Part shown: positions 43,901 to 55,559 of the stretch, piece after piece | Numbering within the stretch: position 1 is the first letter of the stretch | Layout of the letters: every line of letters begins with the position of its first letter | Assembly: GCF_027744825.2 (NCBI RefSeq) | Contig: NC_071339.1 | Span: 24,243,501 to 24,307,500 of the forward strand | Direction of reading: 5' to 3' | Source: Synchiropus splendidus | Lineage: Eukaryota > Chordata > Actinopteri > Syngnathiformes > Callionymidae | DNA length: 64,000 nt | Notes under the pieces: model-generated | What the model was told of the DNA's origin: nothing | Database searches by the model: none | Seen by the model: only the letters and a program-made list of their open reading frames with translations | Program-made: the position numbers and the translations under genes

Positions 43901-46900
43901 AACGCCAAACATAAAAATGTTGATAACTTTTGAAAAACACATCAGACAGCTTAGATTTGATGTGCAACTACTAGAAATACCCTTTCTGATATGGTGGGAG
44001 GAGAAAATTTCATGTTCTGAAGTCTCCCTGCAAAGTTGTGGGACAATGCAGAAAACGATTTTTCATCCAGTGATAAGGTCGATTCCGGAACGCCAAACAT
44101 AAAAATGTTGATAACTTTCGAAAAACACTTTCGACAGCTTAGATTTGATGTGCAACTACTAGAAATACCCTTTCTGATATGGTGGGAGGAGAAAATTTCA
44201 TGTTCTGAAGTCTCCCTGCAAAGTTATGGCACAATGCAGAAAACGCGTTTTCAGCCTGAGATAAGGTGGGTTCCAGAACGCCAAACATAAAAATGTTGAT
44301 AACTTTGGAAAAACACTTCAGACAGCTTAGATTTGATGTGCAACTACTAGAAAGACCCTTTCAGCTCTAGTGGGACGTGAAAATTTCATGTTCTAAAGCT
44401 TCCCTGCAAAGTTATGGCACAATGCAGAAAACGCGTTTTCAGCCTGAGAAAAGGTCGATTCCGAAACGCCAAACATAAAAATGTTGATAACTTTGGAAAA
44501 ACACTTTCGACAGCTTAGATTTGATGTGCAACTACTAGAAAGACCCTTTCTGCTACAGTGGGAGGTGAAAATTTCATGTTCTGAAGCTTCCCTGCAAAGT
44601 TATGCCACAATGCAAGAAACGCGTTTTCAGCCTGAGATAAGGTCGATTCAGGAACGCCAAACATAAAAATATTGATAACTTTGGAAAAACACTTCAGACA
44701 GGTTAGATTTGATGTGCAACTACTAGAAAGACCCTTTCTGCTATAGTGGGAGGCGAAAATTTCATGTTCTGAAGCTTCCCTGCAAAGTTATGGCACAATG
44801 CAGAAAACGCGTTTTCAACCTGAGATAAGGTGGGTTCCAGAACGCCAAACATAAAAATGTTGATAAATTTGGAAAAACACTTCAGACAGCTTAGATTTTA
44901 TGTGCAACTACTAGAAAGACCCTCTCTGCTATAGTGGGAGGCGAATATTTCATGTTCTGAAGCTTCCCTGCAAAGTTATGGCAGAATGCGTAAATCGTGT
45001 TTTCAACCTGAGATAAGGTCGATTCCGGAACGCCAAACATAAAAGTGTTGATAACTTTGGAAAAACACTTCAAACAGCTTTGATTTGATGTACACCTACT
45101 AGAAAGACCCTTTCTGCTATAGTGGGAGGTGAAATTTTCATGTTCTAAAGCTTCCCTGCAAAGTAATGGCACAATGCAGAAAACGCGTTTTCGGCCTGAG
45201 ATATGGTCGATTCAGGAACGCCAAAGATAAAAATGTTGATAACCTTGGAAAAACACTTCTGACAGCTTAGATTTGATGTGCAACTACGAGAATGACCCTT
45301 TCTGCTATAGTGGGAGGTGAAAATATCATGTTCTGAGGCTTTCCTGCAAAGTTATGGCAAATTGCGTAAAACGCGTTTTCAGCTTGAGATAAGGTTGATT
45401 CCGGAACACCAAACGTAAGAATGTTGATAACTTTGGAAAAACACTTCAGACAACTTAGATTTTACGTGCAACTACTAGAAAAACCCTCTCTGCTATAGTG
45501 GGAGGCGAATATTTCATGTTCTGAAGCTTCCCTGCAAAGTTATGGCAGAATGCGTAAATCGTGTTTTCAACCTGAGATAAGGTCGATTCCGGAACGCCAA
45601 ACATAAAAGTGTTGATAACTTTGGAAAAACACTTCAAACAGCTTTGATTTGATGTGCACCTACTAGAAAGACCCTTTCTGCTATAGTGGGAGGTGAAATT
45701 TTCATGTTCTAAAGCTTCCGTGCAAAGTAATGGCACAATGCAGAAAACGCGTTTTCGGCCTGAGATAAGGTCGATTCAGGAACACCAAACATAAAAATGT
45801 TGAAAACCTTCGAAAAACACTTCAGACAGCTTAGATTTGATGTGCAACTACGAGAAAGACCCTTTCTGCTATAGTGGGAGTTGAAAATATCATGCTCTGA
45901 AGCTTCCCAGCTAAGTTATGGCACAATGCGTAAAACGCGTTTTCAGCCTGAGATGAGGTTGATTTCAGAACCCCAAACATAAAAATGTTGATAACTCAGG
46001 AAAAACTCTACAGACAGCTTAGATTTGATGTGCAACTACTAGAAAGACCCTATCTTCTACAGTGGGAGGTGAAAATTTCATGTTCTGAAGCTTCACTGCA
46101 AAGTTATGCCACAATGCAGGAAACGCGTTTTCAGCCTGAGATAAGGTCGATTCCGGAACGCCAAACATAAAAATATTGATAACTTTGGAAAAACACTTCA
46201 GACAGCTTAGATTTGATGTGCAACTACTAGAAAGACCCTTTCTGCTATAGTGGGAGGAGAAAATTTCATGTTCTGAAGTCTCCCTGCAAAGTTATGGCAC
46301 TATCCAGAAAACGCGTTTTCAGCCTGAGATAAGGTGGGTTCCAGAACGCCAAACATAAAAATGTGGATAACTTTGGAAAAACACTTCAGACAGCTTAGAT
46401 TTGATGTGCAACTACTAGAAGGACCCTTTCTGCTATTAGTGGGAGGTGAAAATGTCATGTTCTGAAGCTTCCCTGCAAAGTTATGGCACAATGCGTAAAA
46501 CGCGTTTTCAGCCTGAGATGAGGTTGATTTCAGAACGCCAAACATAAAAATGTTGAGAACTTTGGAAAAACACTTCAGACAGCTAAGATTTGATGTGCAA
46601 CTACTAGAAAGACCCTTTCTGCTATAGTGGGAGGTGAAAATTTCATGTTCTGGAGCTTACCTTCAAAGTTTTTGCACAATGCAGAAATCGCGTTTTCAGC
46701 CTGAGATAAGGTGAGTTCCAGAACGTCAAACATAAAAATGTTGATAACTTTGGAAAAACACTTCAGACAGCTTAGATTTGATATGCAACTACGAGAAAGA
46801 CCCTTTCTGCTACAGTGGGAGGTGAAAATTTCATGTTCTGAAGCTTCCATGCAAAGTTATGCCACAATGCAAGAAACGCGTTTTCAGCCTGAGATAAGGT

Positions 46901-47030
46901 CGATTCAGGAACGCCAAACATAAAAGTGTTGATAACTTTGGAAAAACACTTCAGACAGCTTAGATTTGATATGCAACTACGAGAAAGACCCTTTCTGCTA
47001 TAGTGGGAGGTGAAAATTTCATATTCTGCA
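37920..47030 (+). repeat. 3.3-kb block duplicated at an offset of 5,816 bp
   Basis: The interval about 37,920-41,210 matches about 43,736-47,026 almost base for base; equivalent frames at 38,101/43,917, 38,220/44,036, 39,075/44,891, 39,639/45,455, 40,484/46,300 and 40,759/46,575 all differ by 5,816. The offset is 31 x 188 minus 12. One monomer within (about 40,230-40,400 versus 46,045-46,215) does not match and looks replaced. Confidence 0.88.
40440..42545 (+). repeat. Six-monomer tandem duplication, offset 1,122 bp
   Basis: About 40,440-41,420 recurs at 41,562-42,542; equivalent frames are 40,484/41,606, 41,144/42,266 and 41,203/42,325. The offset equals 6 x 188 minus 7 plus 1, explained by one monomer with a 7-bp deletion and one with an extra base (ctattagtggg). 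Confidence 0.85.
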
Positions 47031-48335
47031 GCTTTCCTGCAAAGTGATGACACCAAGCAGAAAACGCGTTTTCAGCCTGAGATAAGGTCGATTCAGGAAC
47101 GCCAAACATAAAAGTGTTGATAACTTTGGAAAAACACTTCAGACAGCTTAGATTTGATATGCAACTACGAGATAGACCCTTTCTGCTATAGTGGGAGGTG
47201 AAAATTTCATGTTCTGAAGTTTCCCTGCAAAGTTATGGCACAATGTAGAAAATGCGTTTTCAGCCTGAGATAAGGTGGGTTCCACAACGCCAAACATAAA
47301 AATATTGATAACTTTGGAAATACACTTCAGACAGTTTAGATTTGATGTGCAACTACTAGAAAGACCCTTTCTGCTATAGTGGGAGGTTAAAATTTCATGT
47401 TCTGAAGCTTCCCTGAAAAGTTATGGCACAATGCACAAAAACGCTTTTCAGCCTGAGATAAGGTGGGTTTCGGAACGCCAAACATAAAAGTGTTAATAAC
47501 TTTGGAAAAACACTTCAGACAGTTTAGATTTGATGTGCAACTACTAGAAAGACCCTTTCTGCTATAGTGGGAGGTGAAAATATCATGTTCTGAGGCTTTC
47601 CTGCAAAGTTATGGCAAATTGCGTAAAACGCGTTTTCAGCTTGAGATAAGGTTGATTCCGGAACGCCAAACATAAGAATGTTGATAACTTTGGAAAAACA
47701 CTTCAGACAACTTAGATTTGACGTGCAACTACTAGAAATACCCTTTCTGATATGGTGGGAGGAGAAAATTTCATGTTCTGAAGTCTCCCTGCAAAGTTAT
47801 GGCACAATGCAGAAAACGCGTTTTCAGCCTGCGATAAGCTGGGTTCCAGAACGCCAAACATAAAAATGTTGATAACTTTGGAAAAACACTTCAGACAGCT
47901 TAGATTTGATGTGCGACTACTAGAAAGACCCTTTCAGCTCGAGTGGGACGTGAAAATTTCATGTTCTAAAGCTTCCCTGCAAAGTTATGGCACAATGCAG
48001 AAAACGCGTTTTCAACCTGAGATAAGGTGGGTTCCACAACGCCAAACATGAAAATGTTGATAACTTTGGAAATACACTTCAGACAGCTTAGATTTGATGC
48101 GCAAATACTAGAAAGACCCTTTCTGCTATATTGGGAGGTCAGAATTTCATGTTCTGAAGCTTCCCTGCAAAGTTATGGGACAATGCAGAAAACGATTTTT
48201 CATCCTGAGATAAGGTCGATTCCGGAACGCCAAACATAAAAATGTTGATAACTTTCGAAAAACACTTCAGACAGCTTAGATTTGTTGTGCAACTACTAGA
48301 AATACCCTTTCTGCTCTAGTGGGAGGTGAAAATAT
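42860..48335 (+). repeat. Block of about 4 monomers duplicated at an offset of 4,701 bp
   Basis: About 42,860-43,635 matches 47,561-48,336 (frames 42,977/47,678, 43,165/47,866 and 43,326/48,027). The offset is 25 x 188 plus 1. Shared private words are cagctcgagtgggacgtg, gcgataagctgggttccag and gcgcaaatactag. Confidence 0.83.
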
Positions 48336-51300
48336 CATGTTCTGAAGCTTCCCTGCAAAGTTTTGGCACAATGCGTAAAACGCGTTTTCAGCCTGAGATG
48401 AGGTTGATTTCAGAACGCCAAACATAAAAATGTTGATAACTCAGGAAAAACTCTACAGGCAGCTTAGATTTGATGTGCAACTACTAGAAATACCCTTTCT
48501 GCTATAGTGGGACGTGAAAATTTCATATTCTGAAGCTTCCCTGAAAAGTTTTGGCACAATGCAGAAAACGCGTTTTCATCCTGAGATAAGGTTGATTCCG
48601 GAACGCCAAACATAAAAATGTTGATAACTCAGGAAAAACTCTACAGACAACTTAGATTTGATGTGCAACTACTAGATATACCCTTTCTGCTGAAGTGGGA
48701 GGTGAAAATTTGATGTTCTAAAGCTTCCCTGCAAAGTTATGGCACAATACAGAAAACGCGTTTTAAGCGTGAGATAAGGAGAGTTCCGGAACGCCAAACA
48801 TAAAAATGTTGATAACTTTGGAACAACACATCAGACCGCTTAGATTTGATGTGCAACTACTAGAAAGACCCTTTCTGCTATAGTGGGAGGTGAAAATATC
48901 ATGTTCTGAAGCTTCCCTGCAAAGTTATGGCACAATGCGTAAAATGCATTTTCAGCCTGAGATGAGGTTGATTTCAGAACGCCAAACATAAAAATGTTGA
49001 TAACTCAGGAAAAACTCTACAGACAGCTTAGATTTTATGTGCAACTACTAGAAAGACCCTTTCTGCTATAGTAGGAGATGAAAATTTCATGTTCTGATGC
49101 TTCCCTCCAAAGTTATGGCACAATGCGTAAAACGCGTTTTCAGTCTGAGATAACGTCGATTCCGGTACGCCAAATATAAAAATGTTGATAACTTTGGAAA
49201 AACACTTCAGAGAGCTTAGCTCTGATGTGCAACTACTAGAAAAACCCTTTCTGCTAAAGTGGGCTGTGAAAATTTCATGTTCTGAAGCTTCCCTCCAAAG
49301 TTATGGCACAATGGAGAAAACGCGTTTTCAGCCTGAGATAAGGTGGGTTCCGGAACGCCAAACATAAAAATGTTGATAACTTTCGAAAAACACTTCAGAG
49401 AGCTTAGATTTGAAGTGCAACTACTAGAACGACCCTTTCTACTATGCGGCAGGTGAAAATTTCATGTTCTGTGGCATCCCTGCAAAGTTATGGCACAATG
49501 CAAAAAACACGTTTTCAGACTGAGATAAGGTGGGTTCCAGAACGCCAAACATAAAAATGTTGATTACTTTGGAAAAAACATTTCAGACAGCTTAGATTTG
49601 ATGTGCAGCTACTAGAAAGACCCTTTCTGCTATAGTGGGAGGTGAAAATTTCATGTTCTGAAGCTTTATGCAAAGTTATGGCACAATGCGTAAAACGCGT
49701 TTTCAGCCTGAGATAAGGTCAATTCCGGAACGCCAAACATTAAAATGTTGATAACTTTGGAAAAACACTTCAGACAGCTTCGATTTGATGTACAACTACG
49801 AGAAAGACCTTTTCTGCTATAGCGCAAGTTTAAAATTTCATGTTCTGAAGCTTCCCTGCAAAGTTATGGCACAATGCAGAAAACGCGTTTTCAGCCTGAG
49901 AAAAGGTCGATTCCGGAACGCCAAACATAAAAAATATGATAACTTTTGAAATACACTTCAGACAGCTTAGATTTGCAAGTACTAGAAAGACCCTTTCTGC
50001 TATAGTGGGAGGTGAAAATTTCATGTTCTGAAGCTTCCCTGCAAAGTTATGGCACAATGGAGAAAACGCGTTTTCAGCCTGAGATAAGGTGGGTTCCGGA
50101 ACGCCAAACAAAAAAGTGTTAATAACTTTGGAAAAACACTTCAGACAGCTTAGATTTGATGTGCAAGCACTATAAAGACCTTTTCTGCTATTGTGGAACT
50201 TTAAAATGTCATTTTCTGATGCATCCCTGCAAAGTTATGGCACAATGCAGAAAACGGGGTGTTCAGCCTGAGATAAGGTTGATTCCGGAACGTCAAACAT
50301 AATAATGTTGATAACGTTGGAAAGCCACTTCAGACAGCTTAGATTTGATGTGCAACTACTGGAAAGACCCTTTCTGCTATAGTGGGAGGTGAAAATTTCA
50401 TGTTCTGAAGCTTAGCTGCAAAGTTATGCCACAATGCAGGAAACGCGTTTTCAGCCTGAGAAAAGGTGGGTTCCGGAACGCCAAACATAAAAATGTTGAT
50501 AACTGTTGAAAAACACTTCAAGACAGCTTAGATTTAATGTGCAACTACTAGAATGACCTTTTCTGCTATAGTGGCAGGTTAAAATTTCATGCTCTGAAAC
50601 TTCCCTGCAAAGTTATGGCACAATGCAGAAAACGCGTTTTCGGCCTGAGATAAGGTCGATTCAGGAACACCAAACATAAAAATGTTGAGAACTTTGGAAG
50701 AACACTTCAGACAACTAAGATTTGATGAGCAACTACTAGAAAGACCCTTTCTGCTACAGTGGGAAATGAAAATTTCATGTTCTGAAGCTTCCCTGCAAAG
50801 TTATGCCACAATGCAGGAAACGCGTTTTCAGCCTGAGATATGGTCGATTCCGGAACGCCAAACATAAAAATGCTGATAACTTCGGAAAAACACTTCAGAC
50901 AGCTTAGATTTTATGTGTAAGTACTAGAAAGACCCTTTCAGCTATAGTGGGAGGTGAACATTTCATGTTCTGATTCTTCCCTGCAAAGTTATGGCACAAT
51001 GCAGAAAACGCGTTTTCAGCCTGAGATAAGGTTGATTCCGGAACGCCAAACATAAAAATGTTGATAACTTTGGAAAAACACTTCAAACAGCTTAGATTTG
51101 ATGTGTAACTACTAGAAAGACCCTATCTGCTATAGTTGGAGGTGAAAATTTCATATTCTGCAGCTTCCCTGCAAAGTTAAGGCACAATGCAGAATACGCG
51201 TTTTCAGCCTGATATATGGTCGATTCCGGAACGCCAAACATAAAAATCTTCAAAACTTTGGAAAAACACATCAGACAGATTAGATTTGATGTGCAACTAC

Positions 51301-51989
51301 TAGAAAGACCCTTTCTGCTATAGTGGCATGTGAAAATTTCATGTTCTGAAGCGTGCCTGCAAAGTTATGGCACAATGCAGAAAATGCGTTTTCAGCCTGA
51401 GATAAGGTGGGTTCCAGAACGGCAAACATGAAAATTTTGATAACTTTGGAAAAACACTTCAGACAGCTTCGATTTGATGTGCAACTACAAGACAGACCCT
51501 TTTTGCGACAGTGGGAGGTTAAAATTTCTTATTCTGAAGCTTCCCTGCAAAGTTATGCCACAATGCAGGAAACGCGTTTTCAGCCTGAGATAAGGTGGGT
51601 TCCGGAACGCCAAACATAAAAATGTTGATAACTGTTGAAAAACACTTCAAGACAGCTTAGATTTGATGTGCAACTACTAGAATGACCTTTTCTGCTATAG
51701 TGGCAGGTTAAAATTTCATGCTCTGAAACTTCCCTGCAAAGTTATGGCACAATGCAGAAAACGCGTTTTCGGCCTGAGATAAGGTCGATTCAGGAACACC
51801 AAACATAAAAATGTTGAAAACTTTGGAATAACACATCAGACAGCTTATATTTGATGTGCAACTACGAGAAAGACCCTTTCTGCTATAGTGGGAGGTGAAA
51901 ATATCATGTCGTGAAGCTTCCCTGCAAAGTTATGGCACAATGCGTAAAACGCGTTTTCAGCCTGAGATGAGGTTGATTTCAGAACACCA

Positions 51990-54810
51990 AACATAAGAAT
52001 GTTGAGAACTTTGGAAAAACACTTCAGACAGCTTAGATTTGATGTGCAACTACTAGAAAGACTCTTTCTGCTATCGTGGGAGGTGAAAATTTCATGTTCT
52101 GAAAATTCCCTGCAAAGTTATGGCACAATGAAGAAAACGCGTATTCAGCCGGAGATAAGATCGATTCCGGAACGCCAAACATAAAAATGTTGATAACTTT
52201 GGAAAAACACTTCAGACAGCTTAGATGTGATGTGCAACTACTAGAAAGATCCTTTCTGATATAGTGGGAGGTGAAAATTTCATGTTCTGAAGCTTCCCTG
52301 CAAAGTTATGGCACAATGCAGAAAATACGTTTTCAGCCTGAGATGAGGTGGGTTCCGGAACGCCAAACATAAGAATGTTGAGAACTTTGGAAAAACACTT
52401 CAGACAGCTTAGATTTGATGTGCAAGTACTAGAAAGACTCTTTCTGCTATCGTGGGAGGTGAAAATTTCATGTTCTGAAAATTCCCTGCAAAGTTATGGC
52501 ACAATGAAGAAAACGCGTATTCAGCCGGAGATAAGATCGATTCCGGAACGCCAAACATAAAAATGTTGATAACTTTGGAAAAACACTTCAGACAGCTTAG
52601 ATGTGATGTGCAACTACTAGAAAGATCCTTTCTGATATAGTGGGAGGTGAAAATTTCATGTTCTGAAGCTTCCCTGCAAAGTTATGGCACAATGCAGAAA
52701 ATACGTTTTCAGCCTGAGATGAGGTGGGTTCCGGAACGCCAAACATAAAAATGTTGAAAACTTTGGAAAAACACTTCAGACAGCTTAGATTTGACGAGCA
52801 ACTACTAGAAAGACCTTTTCTGCTATAGTGGGAGGTGAAAATTTCATGTTCTGAAGCTTCCCTGCAAAGTTATGGCACAATGCAGAATACGCGTTTTCAG
52901 CCTGAGATATGGTCGATTCCGGAACGCCAAACATAAAAATCTTGAAAACTTTGGAAAAACACTTCAGACAGCTTCGATTTGATGTGCAACTACAAGACAG
53001 ACCCTTTCTGCAACAGTGGGAGGTTAAAATTTCTTATTCTGAAGTTTCCTGCAAAGTTATGGCACAATGCGGAAAAAAAGGTTTTCAGCCTGAGATAAGG
53101 TCGATTCCGGAACGCCAAACATAAAAATGTTGAAAACTTTGGAAAAACACTTCAGACAGCTCAGATTTGATGTGTAAGTACTAGAAAGACCCTTTCAGCT
53201 ATAGTGGGAGGTGAAAATTTCATGTTCTGAAGCTTCCCTGCAAAGTTATGCCACAATGCAGGAAACGCGTTTTCAGCCTGAGATAAGGTGGGTTCCGGAA
53301 CGCCAAACATAAAAATGTTGATAACTGTTGAAAAACACTTCAAGACAGCTTAGATTTGATGTGCAACTACTAGAATGACCTTTTCTGCTATAATGGCAGG
53401 TTAAAATTTCATGCTCTGAAACTTCCCTGCAAAGTTATGGCACAATGCAGAAAACGCATTTTCGGCCTGAGATAAGGTCGATTCAGGAACACCAAACATA
53501 AAAATGTTGAAAACTTTGGAAAAACACTTCAGACAGCTCAGATTTGATGTGCAACTACGAGAAAGACCCTTTCTGCTATAGTGGGAGGTGAAAATATCAT
53601 GTTGTGAAGCTTCCCTGCAAAGTTATGGCACAATGCGTAAAACGCGTTTTCAGCCTGAGATGAGGTTGATTTCAGAACACCAAACATAAAAATGTTGAGA
53701 ACTTTGGATAAACACTTCAGACAGCTTAGATTTGATGTGCAACGACTAGAAAGACCATTTCTGTGATTGTGGGAGGTGAAAATTTCATGTTCTGAAGCTT
53801 CCCTGCAAAGTTATGGAACAATGCGTTAAACGCGTTTTCAGCCTGAGATAATGTCGATTCAGGAACGCCAAACATAAAAAATATGATAACTTTTGAAATA
53901 CACTTCAGACAGCTTAGATTTGATGTGCAACTACTGGAAAGACCCTTTCTGCTATAGTGGGAGGTGAAAATTTCATGTTCTGAAGCTTCCCTGCAAAGTT
54001 ATGGCACAATGGAGAAAACGCGTTTTCAGCCTGAGATGTGGTGGGTTCCGGAACGCCAAACATAAAAATTTTGATAAATTTGGAAAAACACTTCAGACAG
54101 CTTAGATTTGATGTGCAACTACAAGACAGACCCTTTCTGCTATAGTGGGGGGTGAAAATTTCATGTTCTGAAGCTTCCCTGCAAAGTTATGGGACAATGC
54201 AGAAAACGCATTTTCATCCTGAGATTAGGTTGATTCCGGAACGCCAAACATAAAAATGTTGATAACTTTCGAAAAACACTTCAGACAGCTTAGATTTGAT
54301 GTGCAACTACTGGAAAGACCCTTTCTGCTATAGTGGGAGGTGAAAATTTCATGTACTGAAGCTTCCCTGCAAAGTTATGGGACAATGCAGATAACGCGTT
54401 TTCAGCCTGAGATAAGGTGGGTTCCAGAACGCCAAACATAAGAATGTTGAGAACTTTGGAAAAACACTTCAAGCAGCTTAGATTTGATGTGCAAGTACTA
54501 GAAAGACTCTTTCTGCTATCGTGGGAGGTGAAAATTTCATGTTCTGAAAATTCCCTGCAAAGTTATGGCACAATGAAGAAAACGCGTATTCAGCCGGAGA
54601 TAAGATCGATTCCGGAACGGCAAACATAAAAATGTTGATAACTTTGGAAAAACACTTCAGACAGCTTAGATGTGATGTGCAACTACTAGAAAGATCCTTT
54701 CTGATATAGTGGGAGGTGAAAATTTCATGTTCTGAAGCTTCCCTGCAAAGTTATGGCACAATGCAGAAAACACGTTTTCAGGCTGAGATGAGGTGGGTTC
54801 CGGAACGCCA
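51990..54810 (+). repeat. Dimer unit present three times
   Basis: A two-monomer unit with agactctttctgctatcgtg, gaaaattccctgcaaag, aagaaaacgcgtattcagcc and gatcctttctgatatag occurs at about 51,990-52,365, again directly at 52,366-52,741 (offset 376 = 2 x 188), and again at about 54,435-54,810 (offset 2,069 = 11 x 188 + 1). Confidence 0.85.
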
Positions 54811-55559
54811 AAGATAAAAATGTTGAAAACTTTGGAAAAACACTTCAGACAGCTTAGATTTGACGAGCAACTACTAGAAAGACCATTTCTGCTATAGTGG
54901 GAGGTGAAAATTTCATGTTCTGAAGCTTCCCTGCAAAGTTAAGGCACAATGCAGAATACGCGTTTTCAGCCTGAGATATGGTCGATTCCGGAACGCCAAA
55001 CATAAAAATCTTGAAAACTTTGGAAAAACACTTCAGACAGATTAGATTTGATGTGCAACTACTAGAAAGACCGTTTCTGCTATAGTGGCATGTGAAAATT
55101 TCATGTTCTGAAGCGTGCCAGCAAAGTTATGGCACAATGCAGAAAACACGTTTTCAGCCTGAGATGAGGTGGGTTCCAGAACGGCAAACATGAAAATGTT
55201 GATAACTTTGGAAAAACACTTCAGACAGCTTCGATTTGATGTGCAACTACAAGACAGACCCTTTCTGCAACAGTGGGAGGTTAAAATTTCTTATTCTGAA
55301 GTTTCCTGCAAAGTTATGGCACAATGCGGAAAAAAAGGTTTTCAGCCTGAGATAAAGTCGATTCCGGAACGCCAAACATAAAAATGTTGATAACTTTGGA
55401 AAAACACTTCAGACAGCTTAGATATCACGTGAAACTACTAGAAAGACCCTTTCTGCTATAGTGGGAGGTCAAAATTTCATGTTCTTAAGCTTTATGCATA
55501 GTTGTGGCACAATGCTTAAAACGCGTTTTCAGCCTGAGATAAGGTCGATTCCGGAACGC

